37,337 bases of DNA, taken from the IMG/VR virus record IMGVR_UViG_3300033979_000098, positions 1-37,337 of that record; one strand, given 5' to 3'. Source of the stretch: a virus. The number at the start of each line of letters is the position of its first letter. Position 1 is the first letter of the stretch. Below, piece by piece: positions 30,893 through 37,337 of the stretch. Below the pieces are notes generated by a model, which saw nothing but the letters and a program-made list of their open reading frames with translations, searched no databases and was not told where the DNA came from. Both the position numbers and the translations under genes were made by a program.

Positions 30893-32941
30893 ATGGACCC
30901 GATCAGCCTCGTCGCTCAGCTTGAGCGGCTTCCTTCCGCGTGGGCGCTTGTAGCAGTCGGCAACGACAAGCGTCCCTATCAACCGGAATGGCAGAAGACC
31001 CCAATCTCGCGCGATCACCTCGCCGCTGAGATCAATGCAGGCCGCGCTGTTGCAATCGGCGTCCTGGCCGGCCCCCAATCTGGTGGCCTGCTGTTCGTCG
31101 ATCACGACGGCCTCGGCGCATCCGAAATTCTCGAGCAGATCGGCGCGCCGCTGCGTGATCTCCCCAAGTCCTGGGCGGTCACCTCAGGCCGTGATGGCCG
31201 GCTACAGATCATCTACCTGGTCCCCGAACCGTTCTGGGCCACCATCAAGACCACCAAGCTGCGCAGCTCTATCAAGGGCGAACAGCTTGAACTGCGCTGG
31301 TCTGGCTGCCAGTCCGTAGTGGCTGGCGCCCACCCCATGACCGGCGCCTATAGATGGCTCAAAGATCGATCACCCGATGATCTGCCCATCGCAGAAGCAC
31401 CATCGATCCTGCTGCAACAAATGCAGCGCAAGCAGCCGGATCCAGCCCCGCTGATCCGAATCCCAGAATCTGACGCTCAACGCGCCCGCGACTTCCTGGA
31501 CCGCATCCCAGCAGCGGATGCCGATGACTATGACACCTGGGTCAAGGTCGGCATGGCGCTCCATAGCGTCGGTGATGACAGCCTCCTGCAGGACTGGATC
31601 AAATGGTCGGCCAGTTCAGGCAAATTCGAGCCCGGCACCTGCGAAGCCAAATGGCGCACGTTCAAGGCCGACACCGGCGGCGTCAGCCTCGGCACCCTTG
31701 CTCACATGGCCGGCCATGAAAAAAGCCGCCCAGTCGCACCGACCAGACGGGTAAAGGCTGCATCCCACCCACAGGAGCATGACGACAACAGGCCTACAGC
31801 GGCAGATGGCAAGCTCCTGAAGCTCGAATCAAATCAACTGCTCGAGCTGCTGCGGCAGCAACTCGGCGCCGCACTTCGCTGGAACCTGTTCACTTCAGCC
31901 ATCGAACTTGATCAGAAGCCGCTCGAACACATCGATCACTTCTATCTGCAGCTCGCACAGCAGGGCGTCAAGGTCTCCAAGGAACTCGCAGCTGACGCGA
32001 TCCATGTGGTTGCGCTTGAGAACCCCTACGACCCCGTTCGCGAATACCTAGAGCACGTTGCCGATCACGTCCCAGCCACATCTATCGAAAACCTCGCAAC
32101 CGCTTACCTGCGCCCCACGGACCAGCCAGGCAGTCTTTACGACGCCATGATCAAGGCCACCCTGATCGCTGCGGTCCGCCGCATCTTTGAGCCCGGTTGC
32201 AAGCATGATTCAGCCTGCGTGCTCATGGGCACACAGGGTTGCGGCAAAAGCACCTTCTGGCGCAACCTCGGCGGCCTTTGGTTCAGCGATGCCCTTCGCG
32301 ACATCGGGTCAAAAGACGACCTAATGGTTCTGCACCGTTCCTGGATCATGGAATGGGCCGAGCTGGATCACATCACCGGTCGCAAGCACGCCGGCCAGAT
32401 CAAGGCCTTCCTGACCCAGCAGACCGATATGTTCCGCGCGCCATACCAGCGCGCCACCGAGTCGTTCCCACGGCGGTCCATCATCGTCGGGTCAACCAAC
32501 CGAGACACCGGCTTCCTGGTCGATGACACCGGCAACCGCCGCTTCTGGGTCATACCCGTGACTGCCACCCCGCACATTTCCGTCGATGGGCTGCTGCTCG
32601 AGCGGGATGCCATCTGGGCGGCAGCTGTCGCCGCCTATCGCAACGGCGAGCCCAACCACCTCAGCCGTGAACACGCCCAGCAGGTGGACGCCGAGAACGA
32701 AACCTACCTCGTCGATAGCCCATGGAAGGCGGCCATCCAGGAGTGGTTGACCAACCGCAGGAGCGTTGAACCGATCACCAGCGAGGCCATTCTGACCCAA
32801 GCGATCAACAAACCGGTCGAGCGCCAAGGGCGGGCCGATCAGATGCAGGTTGCGTCCATTCTGAGAGACCTGGGATACGAAAAGAAGCGGCAATGGTTGG
32901 AAGGTAGGAATAAATGGGTGTTTGTCCAACCTCCAGGATGA
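30893..32941 (+). CDS. Primase-polymerase fused to VapE-type helicase
   Basis: This is a 682-residue replication protein. Residues 1-170 resemble the bifunctional prim-pol fold, with the acidic pair in LLFVDHDGLG (Asp70, Asp72) and SVVAGAHPMTGAYRWL. Residues about 200-280 fit a PriCT-type linker domain (DDYDTWVKVGMALHSVGDDS). Residues about 420-600 are the VapE/superfamily 3-like ATPase: Walker A MGTQGCGKST, Walker B WIMEWAELD, sensor region STNRDTGFLVDDTGNRRFW. The C-terminal 80 residues look like a winged-helix tail (ILTQAINKPVERQGRADQMQ). The protein primes and unwinds phage DNA; no phage DNA polymerase is present. Its stop codon lies within a perfect hairpin. Confidence 0.9.
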   Translation: MDPISLVAQLERLPSAWALVAVGNDKRPYQPEWQKTPISRDHLAAEINAGRAVAIGVLAGPQSGGLLFVDHDGLGASEILEQIGAPLRDLPKSWAVTSGRDGRLQIIYLVPEPFWATIKTTKLRSSIKGEQLELRWSGCQSVVAGAHPMTGAYRWLKDRSPDDLPIAEAPSILLQQMQRKQPDPAPLIRIPESDAQRARDFLDRIPAADADDYDTWVKVGMALHSVGDDSLLQDWIKWSASSGKFEPGTCEAKWRTFKADTGGVSLGTLAHMAGHEKSRPVAPTRRVKAASHPQEHDDNRPTAADGKLLKLESNQLLELLRQQLGAALRWNLFTSAIELDQKPLEHIDHFYLQLAQQGVKVSKELAADAIHVVALENPYDPVREYLEHVADHVPATSIENLATAYLRPTDQPGSLYDAMIKATLIAAVRRIFEPGCKHDSACVLMGTQGCGKSTFWRNLGGLWFSDALRDIGSKDDLMVLHRSWIMEWAELDHITGRKHAGQIKAFLTQQTDMFRAPYQRATESFPRRSIIVGSTNRDTGFLVDDTGNRRFWVIPVTATPHISVDGLLLERDAIWAAAVAAYRNGEPNHLSREHAQQVDAENETYLVDSPWKAAIQEWLTNRRSVEPITSEAILTQAINKPVERQGRADQMQVASILRDLGYEKKRQWLEGRNKWVFVQPPG

Positions 32942-32947
32942 GGTTGG
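32926..32947 (+). terminator. Stem-loop spanning the stop of the prim-pol/VapE gene
   Basis: Eight-base perfect arms, CCAACCTC (32926-32933) and GAGGTTGG (32940-32947), flank a six-base loop, with the TGA stop inside the second arm and its approach. There is no T tract. The right-arm sequence GAGGTTGG recurs in tandem at 33069-33084, so the element may be a protein-binding site as well as a transcript end. Confidence 0.45.
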
Positions 32948-33149
32948 AGAGTCCTATCCCATTCCCCTGCAGTCCCTTTACTATCCTTACTAACCTACTA
33001 ACCTTAGTAATAAAGTATGTAGAGGGGAGAGGGTACAGGGAAAAAGGAGCTATAAGGGCAACGTAGGCGAGGTTGGGAGGTTGGTAGGCGGCGTAGATGG
33101 CTGCAGAGTTTGACTGTGTGCTACGGTGTGCAGGCCAACCACCCACTAC
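32942..33149 (+). promoter_or_regulatory. Repeat-rich intergenic region, candidate origin or operator
   Basis: This is the longest gap in the early part of the genome. It holds three near-direct repeats of TACTA(A/T)CC (32979-32986, 32988-32995, 32996-33003), an inverted pair TTACTAA (32987-32993) and TTAGTAA (33004-33010), an AT-rich stretch, a purine-rich stretch (about 33020-33055), and GAGGTTGG twice back to back (33069-33084). Repeated short motifs next to AT-rich DNA, directly downstream of the primase-helicase, resemble iterons or a cluster of operators. Neither role is proven. Confidence 0.45.
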
Positions 33150-33938
33150 ATGGCAACCACCATCACCATCGCTTCAGACATGACCGAGCAAGAAGCTCGG
33201 CAGGCCGTTGACGACATCAAGCGCGGCATCAATACAGTGCGTGCGCGCATTTATGACCTTGACCGCCGTAAGGGGTGGAAAGCCTTGGGCTATCGCAGCT
33301 TCACCGCCTGCTGCATGGAGGAGTTTCCTGAGTTGCATGAGCGGACTATCCGAAAGCAGTTGCACGCTGCACAAGTCGAGGAAACACTGAAGCGTGAGTT
33401 AGGCCCCGGGGGGCCTAAAAAGATTGGCGACATTCCCGAAAAGCACTTGCGCCCACTGGTATCTGTCAAGAACGACGACGAAACTCTTGTCGCTGCCTAC
33501 ACCAAAGCGCAAGAGATCGCCAAGGATGAAAATCAAGGCAAGCTCACTGAGGCAATTGTCACCCGTGCTGTTGAACAAGTTCGACCAGAGTATGAATGGT
33601 CAGCTTCAGAGCTGGAGCGGAAGGCGATTGTTGAAACTGGTGGAACAGTGGTCGCCAATATGCATCAAGAAACAGACCGCGCATTGCTGGCATGGGCTCG
33701 CTCAACCGGCAGGTTTGCTCGCATTGACCGAAATAGCGACTGGGGCAATCCCTATGAGATGCCCGACGATGGCGATCGTGACACGGTTTGTGATTCTTAC
33801 GAAATCTTTTTCCCTCGCAAGTTCAGCCTCCATAATCGTCTTGATGAACTCCGCGGCAAGGTTTTGGGTTGTTGGTGCTATCCCCAAAGATGCCACGGCG
33901 ATTATTTGACCGCAAAACTGGAGGCAGAAAACCTGTGA
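33150..33938 (+). CDS. Two-domain protein: ParB/KorB-like N-terminus plus DUF4326
   Basis: This is a 262-residue protein from ATG 33150 (a GTG at 33126 is less likely). Residues about 10-130 resemble ParB-related or helix-turn-helix DNA-binding proteins (ARIYDLDRRKGWKALGYRSF, then MEEFPELHERTIRKQLHAAQ). Residues about 185-262 match DUF4326 (RFARIDRNSDWGNPYEMPDD, then LRGKVLGCWCYPQRCHGDYL with its C-x-C and C-H-G-D signature). DUF4326 has no settled function to my knowledge. The GC content drops from here on. The stop overlaps the next start as GTGA. It could bind the repeats just upstream. Confidence 0.8.
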   Translation: MATTITIASDMTEQEARQAVDDIKRGINTVRARIYDLDRRKGWKALGYRSFTACCMEEFPELHERTIRKQLHAAQVEETLKRELGPGGPKKIGDIPEKHLRPLVSVKNDDETLVAAYTKAQEIAKDENQGKLTEAIVTRAVEQVRPEYEWSASELERKAIVETGGTVVANMHQETDRALLAWARSTGRFARIDRNSDWGNPYEMPDDGDRDTVCDSYEIFFPRKFSLHNRLDELRGKVLGCWCYPQRCHGDYLTAKLEAENL

Positions 33939-34648
33939 TTTTTCAAAACTGCGTCTGCATTGCTCAAGCTAGAGTTATTGAAGGCAAGCGTAAAAAAGCG
34001 CACATCTGCACCATTGCTTATCATATAGACAGCGATCAATTCATACGAGTTTGCCTTCCTTTTTCCTCTGATAAAGAAACAGGCATTCGCCGCTGGTGTG
34101 TTTTTGCTTTTGATGGCGACAAGATACCCAATGATACTCGTGCCGAAAGCTATGATTTTGGAAAATTGCTCGCCGTTAGCGGCAAACTCTTGGAAGCTCG
34201 TCGTCAAGAATTGCATCAACTGATCCTGTCCCATTACCAGTACGAAAGCGAACTAAACGAGCATCGACGATCAATTGGCATTCTGCTCCCCCGCCCTGGG
34301 TCACTTTCTTTTGAGCTATCCCCTTTGGATGCAAGAGAGCAAGAGTACCGGGAGTTGATGGCTGCCAAGGGCATTTTTTTCCCTGACTTCAAGCTCTACG
34401 TATGCGGAAAACGAACAAAAGATGGCAACCCTTTTCGAAAGCAGCTTCTGCAATGGGACGTATTCGAGGCTCTTCGCAAGGGGATTGATCCATTCTCGGC
34501 TCTTAACAGTTACCGAGATCCCTACATCATCATGGGGAATACTCCCTGGGTCAGAAACGCTTTTATGGCAGTCTCTATCCTGTCGGCGCCTCCTAAGGCC
34601 AAACTCTCAGCCCATAACCAGCAGCTTTCTTTAATCAATGCCGTCTGA
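33935..34648 (+). CDS. AT-rich gene of unknown function, 237 residues
   Basis: GTG 33935 overlaps the DUF4326 stop and has GGAGG ten bases upstream, so I prefer it to the ATG at 33869, which would lie deep inside the preceding gene. The product has an N-terminal beta-rich part (CVCIAQARVIEGKRKKAHIC, IDSDQFIRVCLPFSSDK), a helical middle (AVSGKLLEARRQELHQLILS), then FFPDFKLYVCGKRTKDGNPF and a hydrophobic C-terminal segment. It looks like an alpha/beta enzyme or binding protein but I recognise no motif. Its composition is the most AT-rich of the larger genes and points to acquisition, perhaps as a host-takeover or anti-defence gene. Confidence 0.7.
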   Translation: MIFQNCVCIAQARVIEGKRKKAHICTIAYHIDSDQFIRVCLPFSSDKETGIRRWCVFAFDGDKIPNDTRAESYDFGKLLAVSGKLLEARRQELHQLILSHYQYESELNEHRRSIGILLPRPGSLSFELSPLDAREQEYRELMAAKGIFFPDFKLYVCGKRTKDGNPFRKQLLQWDVFEALRKGIDPFSALNSYRDPYIIMGNTPWVRNAFMAVSILSAPPKAKLSAHNQQLSLINAV

Positions 34649-34784
34649 ACTTCCCCGTATCAACGTCGTCATGCCTGAAGACATGAAACAGTGGATCGAT
34701 CGCCAACGCCTGCCCTGCGAGTCGGCGTCTGGTGTTGTAAGGCGATTGCTATCAAAGTTGATGAAGCAAGATCAATCAAACTGA
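34638..34784 (+). CDS. Ribbon-helix-helix protein, 48 residues
   Basis: ATG 34638 lies inside the last codons of the previous gene. The product is MPSELPRINVVMPEDMKQWI, then RQRLPCESASGVVRRLLSKL: a strand, a helix, a short loop and a helix, the layout of Arc/CopG-type dimers. Such proteins are typical small phage repressors. It would be the third gene of the AT-rich cassette. Its stop codon lies in a nine-base-arm hairpin. An operator in that hairpin or in the repeats upstream of 33150 is possible. Confidence 0.7.
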   Translation: MPSELPRINVVMPEDMKQWIDRQRLPCESASGVVRRLLSKLMKQDQSN

Positions 34785-34790
34785 TCTTGC
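34766..34790 (+). terminator. Stem-loop spanning the stop of the 48-residue gene
   Basis: Nine-base perfect arms, GCAAGATCA (34766-34774) and TGATCTTGC (34782-34790), surround a seven-base loop, with TGA as the first bases of the second arm. No T tract follows. It separates the early cassette from the late genes starting at 34804 and may act as a transcript end, or as a binding site for the ribbon-helix-helix protein. Confidence 0.55.
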
Positions 34791-34803
34791 CTACCCTTGG
34801 CGC

Positions 34804-35577
34804 ATGGCTACCCTGACCCTCGACATCCGCTCAGAGCTGCCCAAGGCGATCCGTTGGACGGACGCCATGACCAAGCAGCTGCCATGGGCAATCGCTAAGG
34901 CGATGACCGAAAGCGCCAAAAAGGCGCAGGTCGCGCTTAAAGCGCAGACCCCGCGCTATGTGGATCGACCAACGCCCTTCACTCTTAACAGCACTTTCGT
35001 GCGGTTCGCCAGCCCCAGAAACCTGGAGGCATGGGTGGGGTTTAAGGACTATGCCTCTAAGGGCACCCCGGCAGCGAAATACTTGCAACCCATGGCGACT
35101 GGCAGTGTGCGCCGCCAAAAGGCTTCAGAGCGCCAGCTGACAGCCTCTGGTGTGCTGCCAGCAGGCAGCTTCATCGTCCCCAGCGGCGTAACACCACTCA
35201 AGCTCAACCAATACGGCAACCTCACAGGTGGCACCTACACCCAAGTGCTGAGCCGTCTTAAGGCACTGGGTGAGCAGGGCTATACCGGCAATGTTTCTGG
35301 CTCCCGCCGCTCGCAAGCAAAGCGCAGCCAACGCGACTACTTCGTCGGTCGCCCTGGTGGCTTGCCTCTCGGCATTTACGCTCGCCTGGGCAAGCGCCCG
35401 AAGAATGGGGGTCTGCCCCGTGGCTTTCACACGGTCTTCTATGTCACGCGTCAGCCGCGTTATCAGCCCAAGTTCCCGATCCGCAAAATCCTTGAAAGCA
35501 CCTTCAGCAATACGTTCGGTCCAAACCTCCGCAATGCACTCGAGCGTGAGCTGGCTTATCAAGCAAGCAAGGCCTAG
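34804..35577 (+). CDS. Tail-completion / minor tail protein Z-like, displaced to the front of the late genes
   Basis: This is a 257-residue protein with the features of lambda gpZ-like and neck proteins: a helical start (IRSELPKAIRWTDAMTKQLP), VALKAQTPRYVDRPTPFTLN, LEAWVGFKDYASKGTPAAKY, and a middle Ser/Arg/Lys segment. In lambda, Z lies between FII and U. Here that slot holds the fibre-like gene at 6593, and the Z-like gene sits before terS. The assignment is by general pattern rather than by a sharp motif, so an unrelated virion protein is possible. Confidence 0.65.
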   Translation: MATLTLDIRSELPKAIRWTDAMTKQLPWAIAKAMTESAKKAQVALKAQTPRYVDRPTPFTLNSTFVRFASPRNLEAWVGFKDYASKGTPAAKYLQPMATGSVRRQKASERQLTASGVLPAGSFIVPSGVTPLKLNQYGNLTGGTYTQVLSRLKALGEQGYTGNVSGSRRSQAKRSQRDYFVGRPGGLPLGIYARLGKRPKNGGLPRGFHTVFYVTRQPRYQPKFPIRKILESTFSNTFGPNLRNALERELAYQASKA

Positions 35578-35798
35578 GTGGGTACCCCCCTACCCCATGC
35601 CCCGGTTTTTGGGTCCTTCTAAAAACCAGGGTTGCGGGTGTATGCGAATCGCGCAAAATGCCTAGCGTCAGCGCAAAAACCGCATAAACCCTTGCGGCGC
35701 AAGGGATCTTGCGTCGCGTCAAATTGGACTCAGGGCTAGACCGTTAAGCGGGGTTTAGGATCAGTTAACTTAAGCGTAGTGGGTTTTAACTCTTCTCA
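35578..35798. other. Repeat-rich gap before terS, candidate cos or pac region
   Basis: No gene fits here. Contents: a hairpin with arms 35601-35610 and 35621-35631 (one bulged A, ten-base loop); GCGCAA at 35651, 35671 and 35697 (spacings 20 and 26); a 17-base palindrome at 35689-35705 (CCCTTGCG, centre G, CGCAAGGG); and TTAAGCG at 35744 and 35770 (spacing 26). In lambda-type phages the small terminase, a winged-helix protein, binds spaced repeats beside its own gene at cos. The layout fits, but the cut site itself is not visible. Confidence 0.5.
35689..35705. repeat. 17-base palindrome in the pre-terS gap
   Basis: CCCTTGCG, a central G, and CGCAAGGG form a perfect inverted repeat with eight-base arms. 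It includes one of three GCGCAA copies. A dimeric protein could bind it. It also could fold as a short hairpin only poorly, because the centre is a single base. Confidence 0.6.
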
Positions 35799-36323
35799 GT
35801 GCTGGTTACTTTTGCTGAGTTTGCTGCGATTCGTGGATGCACGAAAGCGGCAGTGACTCATGCCAGCAAAAGCCGGATCGCGGCGGCGGTGGTTGAGAAA
35901 GACGGCAAGCGATGGCTGGACCGCGACCTGGCGCTGGAGCTGTGGAACAAGAACACGCGTGCGACGCCGAACTCGAAGGTGAGTCAGGCCGATCCTGCTG
36001 ACCCGCAGGAGCTGCGGCAGCAGATCGACAAGCTGCCTGATGATGCGATCCCGGATCTCAATGAGAGCCGCGCGAGACGCGAGCATTACCAGGCCGAGCT
36101 GGCGAAGTTGCAGGTGACGCAGCAGCGGGGTGATCTGGTGCCTGCTGATGAGGTAAAGAAAGAGGCGTTTCAGGTGGGCCGCAGCATCCGCGAGGCGCTG
36201 GCGAACCTGGCCGATCGGCTGAGCCACCAGCTGGCTGGCGAGACGGACCCGACGGTGATCCATGAGGTGCTGACGCGTGAGCACCGGGATGCGCTGCTGG
36301 CGCTGGCTGAGGCGGAGAAGTGA
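35799..36323 (+). CDS. terS: Terminase small subunit (Nu1-like)
   Basis: This is a 174-residue protein from GTG. Residues 1-60 are a winged helix-turn-helix like lambda Nu1 (VTFAEFAAIRGCTKAAVTHA, then KDGKRWLDRDLALELWNKN), which recognises the packaging site. The middle is a coiled-coil dimer region (ARREHYQAELAKLQVTQQRG), and the C-terminal helix (EVLTREHRDALLALAEAEK) should contact the large subunit. Length matches Nu1 (181 residues). The stop overlaps the terL start as GTGA. Confidence 0.9.
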   Translation: MLVTFAEFAAIRGCTKAAVTHASKSRIAAAVVEKDGKRWLDRDLALELWNKNTRATPNSKVSQADPADPQELRQQIDKLPDDAIPDLNESRARREHYQAELAKLQVTQQRGDLVPADEVKKEAFQVGRSIREALANLADRLSHQLAGETDPTVIHEVLTREHRDALLALAEAEK

Positions 36324-37337
36324 GCGTCTGGCGCGCGGGCTTTATGGACGGGCTGCGGCCTGAGCAGCCGCTGACGGTGAGCGAGTGGGCTGATGCGCAC
36401 CGGCGGCTGAGCAGCAAGGCAAGCGCGGAGCCGGGCCCGTGGCGCACCAGCCGGACGCCGTACCTGCGTGAGCCGATGGATTGTCTGAGCAGCAGCAGTC
36501 CGGTGCAGCGTGTGGTGATGATGTTCGCGGCGCAGACGGGCAAGACGGAAGCGGGCAGCAACTGGCTTGGCTATGTGATCGACCACGCGCCGGGGCCAAT
36601 GCTGCTGGTGCAACCAACGGTTGAGATGGCCAAGCGGCTTAGCAAGCAGCGGCTCGAGTCGATGATCACTGAGACGCCGGTGTTGGCGGCGAAGATCGCG
36701 CCGGCCAGGGCTCGCGACTCGGGTAACACGATGTTCGCGAAGGAGTATCCCGGCGGGATCATGTTGCTCACCGGGGCGAACAGCAGCACGGGGTTGCGAT
36801 CGGCGCCGTGCCGGTACCTGTTCGCTGATGAGGTGGATGCGTTCCCGAGTGATGTGGATGGCGAGGGCGATCCGGTTGCGCTGGCTGAGCGGCGAACCAC
36901 CACGTTTGCGCGGCGCAAGATCCTGCTGACCAGCACACCAACGGTGAAAGACTTCAGCCGGATCGAAGCGGAGTATCTGCGCAGTGATCAGCGGCGGTTC
37001 TATGTGCCGTGCCCTAGCTGTGGCGGGATGCAGTGGCTGCAGTGGCCGCGGCTGAAGTGGGACGCTAAGCGGCCGGGTGATGTGCGCTATGAGTGCGAGC
37101 ATTGCGGTGAGCGGTTCGAGGAACTGCACAAACCGGCGATGCTGCGCGGCGGCGAGTGGCGCGCGACGGCGCCTGCTGATGGCCGGACTGCGGGGTTCCA
37201 TCTGTCGGGCCTTTACAGCCCGCTGGGCTGGTGCAGCTGGGAGCAGTTGGTGGATGACTTCCTGCGGGCCAAGGCTGACGCGCCGGCGCTGAAGGCGTTC
37301 GTGAACACAAGGCTGGCCGAAACTTGGGAGGAGGATT
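36320..37337 (+). CDS. terL: Terminase large subunit, N-terminal part (ATPase domain)
   Basis: GTG at 36320 overlaps the terS stop and has GAGGCGGAG upstream. The reading frame is open to the window end and continues at base 128 in the circular unit. Walker A-like MMFAAQTGKTEAGS (about residues 67-80) is the gpA-family form, with Gln before Thr-Gly-Lys-Thr. Walker B is YLFADEVDAF (Asp170, Glu171). A zinc-ribbon-like part follows: CPSCGG (Cys231, 234) and CEHCGE (Cys259, 262), typical of lambda gpA. The nuclease half is at 1-963. No start codon other than the coupled GTG is needed. Confidence 0.95.
   Translation, partial: MSVWRAGFMDGLRPEQPLTVSEWADAHRRLSSKASAEPGPWRTSRTPYLREPMDCLSSSSPVQRVVMMFAAQTGKTEAGSNWLGYVIDHAPGPMLLVQPTVEMAKRLSKQRLESMITETPVLAAKIAPARARDSGNTMFAKEYPGGIMLLTGANSSTGLRSAPCRYLFADEVDAFPSDVDGEGDPVALAERRTTTFARRKILLTSTPTVKDFSRIEAEYLRSDQRRFYVPCPSCGGMQWLQWPRLKWDAKRPGDVRYECEHCGERFEELHKPAMLRGGEWRATAPADGRTAGFHLSGLYSPLGWCSWEQLVDDFLRAKADAPALKAFVNTRLAETWEED
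37211..37337. repeat. Terminal direct repeat, right copy (identical to 1-127)
   Basis: Exact copy of bases 1-127. It lies within terL in the same frame as the left copy. It should be counted once when the genome is treated as circular. Confidence 0.95.

Noticed and set aside
33110-33115. TTGACT as a -35 element before the DUF4326 gene
   Set aside because: No acceptable -10 sequence follows at 15-19 bases, so I do not call a promoter.
36170-37201. 343-codon open frame on the minus strand opposite terL
   Set aside because: Same antisense composition; it overlaps the ATPase domain of terL fully and has no recognisable motif.
1-37337. tRNA or rRNA genes
   Set aside because: No cloverleaf with a recognisable T-loop and anticodon arm was noticed on either strand. 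A dedicated tRNA scan would be needed to exclude one.

Overview
The window is a complete or nearly complete genome of a tailed double-stranded DNA phage with a lambda-like (siphovirus) gene order. Its first 127 bases recur exactly as its last 127 bases, and the large terminase gene reads in one frame across that join. The natural unit is therefore a circular or circularly permuted molecule of 37,210 bp, cut arbitrarily inside terL. The sequence is GC-rich (about 60 % by eye), with several clearly AT-richer islands. No tRNA, integrase, lysogeny repressor, DNA polymerase or photosynthesis gene was seen. Several small genes (the 46-aa membrane protein before the lysin, the 71-aa coiled-coil-like protein at 25.4 kb, the small basic 45-aa protein) remind me of siphoviruses of unicellular cyanobacteria such as Synechococcus or Cyanobium. 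That host call is recollection plus inference and is not proven by the sequence.

Late genes run on the plus strand from about 34.8 kb through the join to 21.6 kb. The order is a displaced tail-completion-like gene, a repeat-rich gap that could hold cos or pac, terS, terL, a gpW-like joining protein, the portal, and one long polyprotein (accessory modules, S78 protease, scaffold, HK97-fold capsid). Then come small head and connector proteins, a TNF/C1q-like fibre, the tail terminator, the tail tube, G and G-T tail chaperones made by a -1 frameshift at A AAA AAC, the tape measure, distal tail proteins, a hub, two tandem paralogues, three fibre or receptor-binding proteins, a fibre-assembly-like protein, and a lysis cassette ending in a lysozyme-plus-M15-peptidase endolysin.

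From 22.3 to 25.4 kb the minus strand carries a tight run of 15 very small genes, most overlapping by ATGA or similar. They include a zinc-ribbon protein, a membrane-anchored helix-turn-helix protein, a ribbon-helix-helix protein, a DUF3310 protein and single-span membrane peptides. From 25.6 to 28.2 kb a second minus-strand operon encodes a recombination module in the order of transcription: RecE-like PD-(D/E)XK nuclease, an inserted AT-rich HNH endonuclease, RecT-like annealase, an excisionase-type HTH protein and SSB.

From 28.3 to 32.9 kb the plus strand carries a replication module: DEAD/DEAH helicase, short C5-methyltransferase-like protein, VRR-NUC nuclease, and a primase-polymerase/VapE-type helicase fusion. 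A repeat-rich intergenic region follows, which is a candidate origin or operator. After it comes an AT-richer three-gene cassette (ParB-like plus DUF4326 protein, an unknown 237-aa protein, a 48-aa ribbon-helix-helix protein) that precedes the late genes. The phage probably uses the host replicative polymerase, primes and unwinds with its own prim-pol/VapE protein, and recombines with its own RecE/RecT/SSB set.
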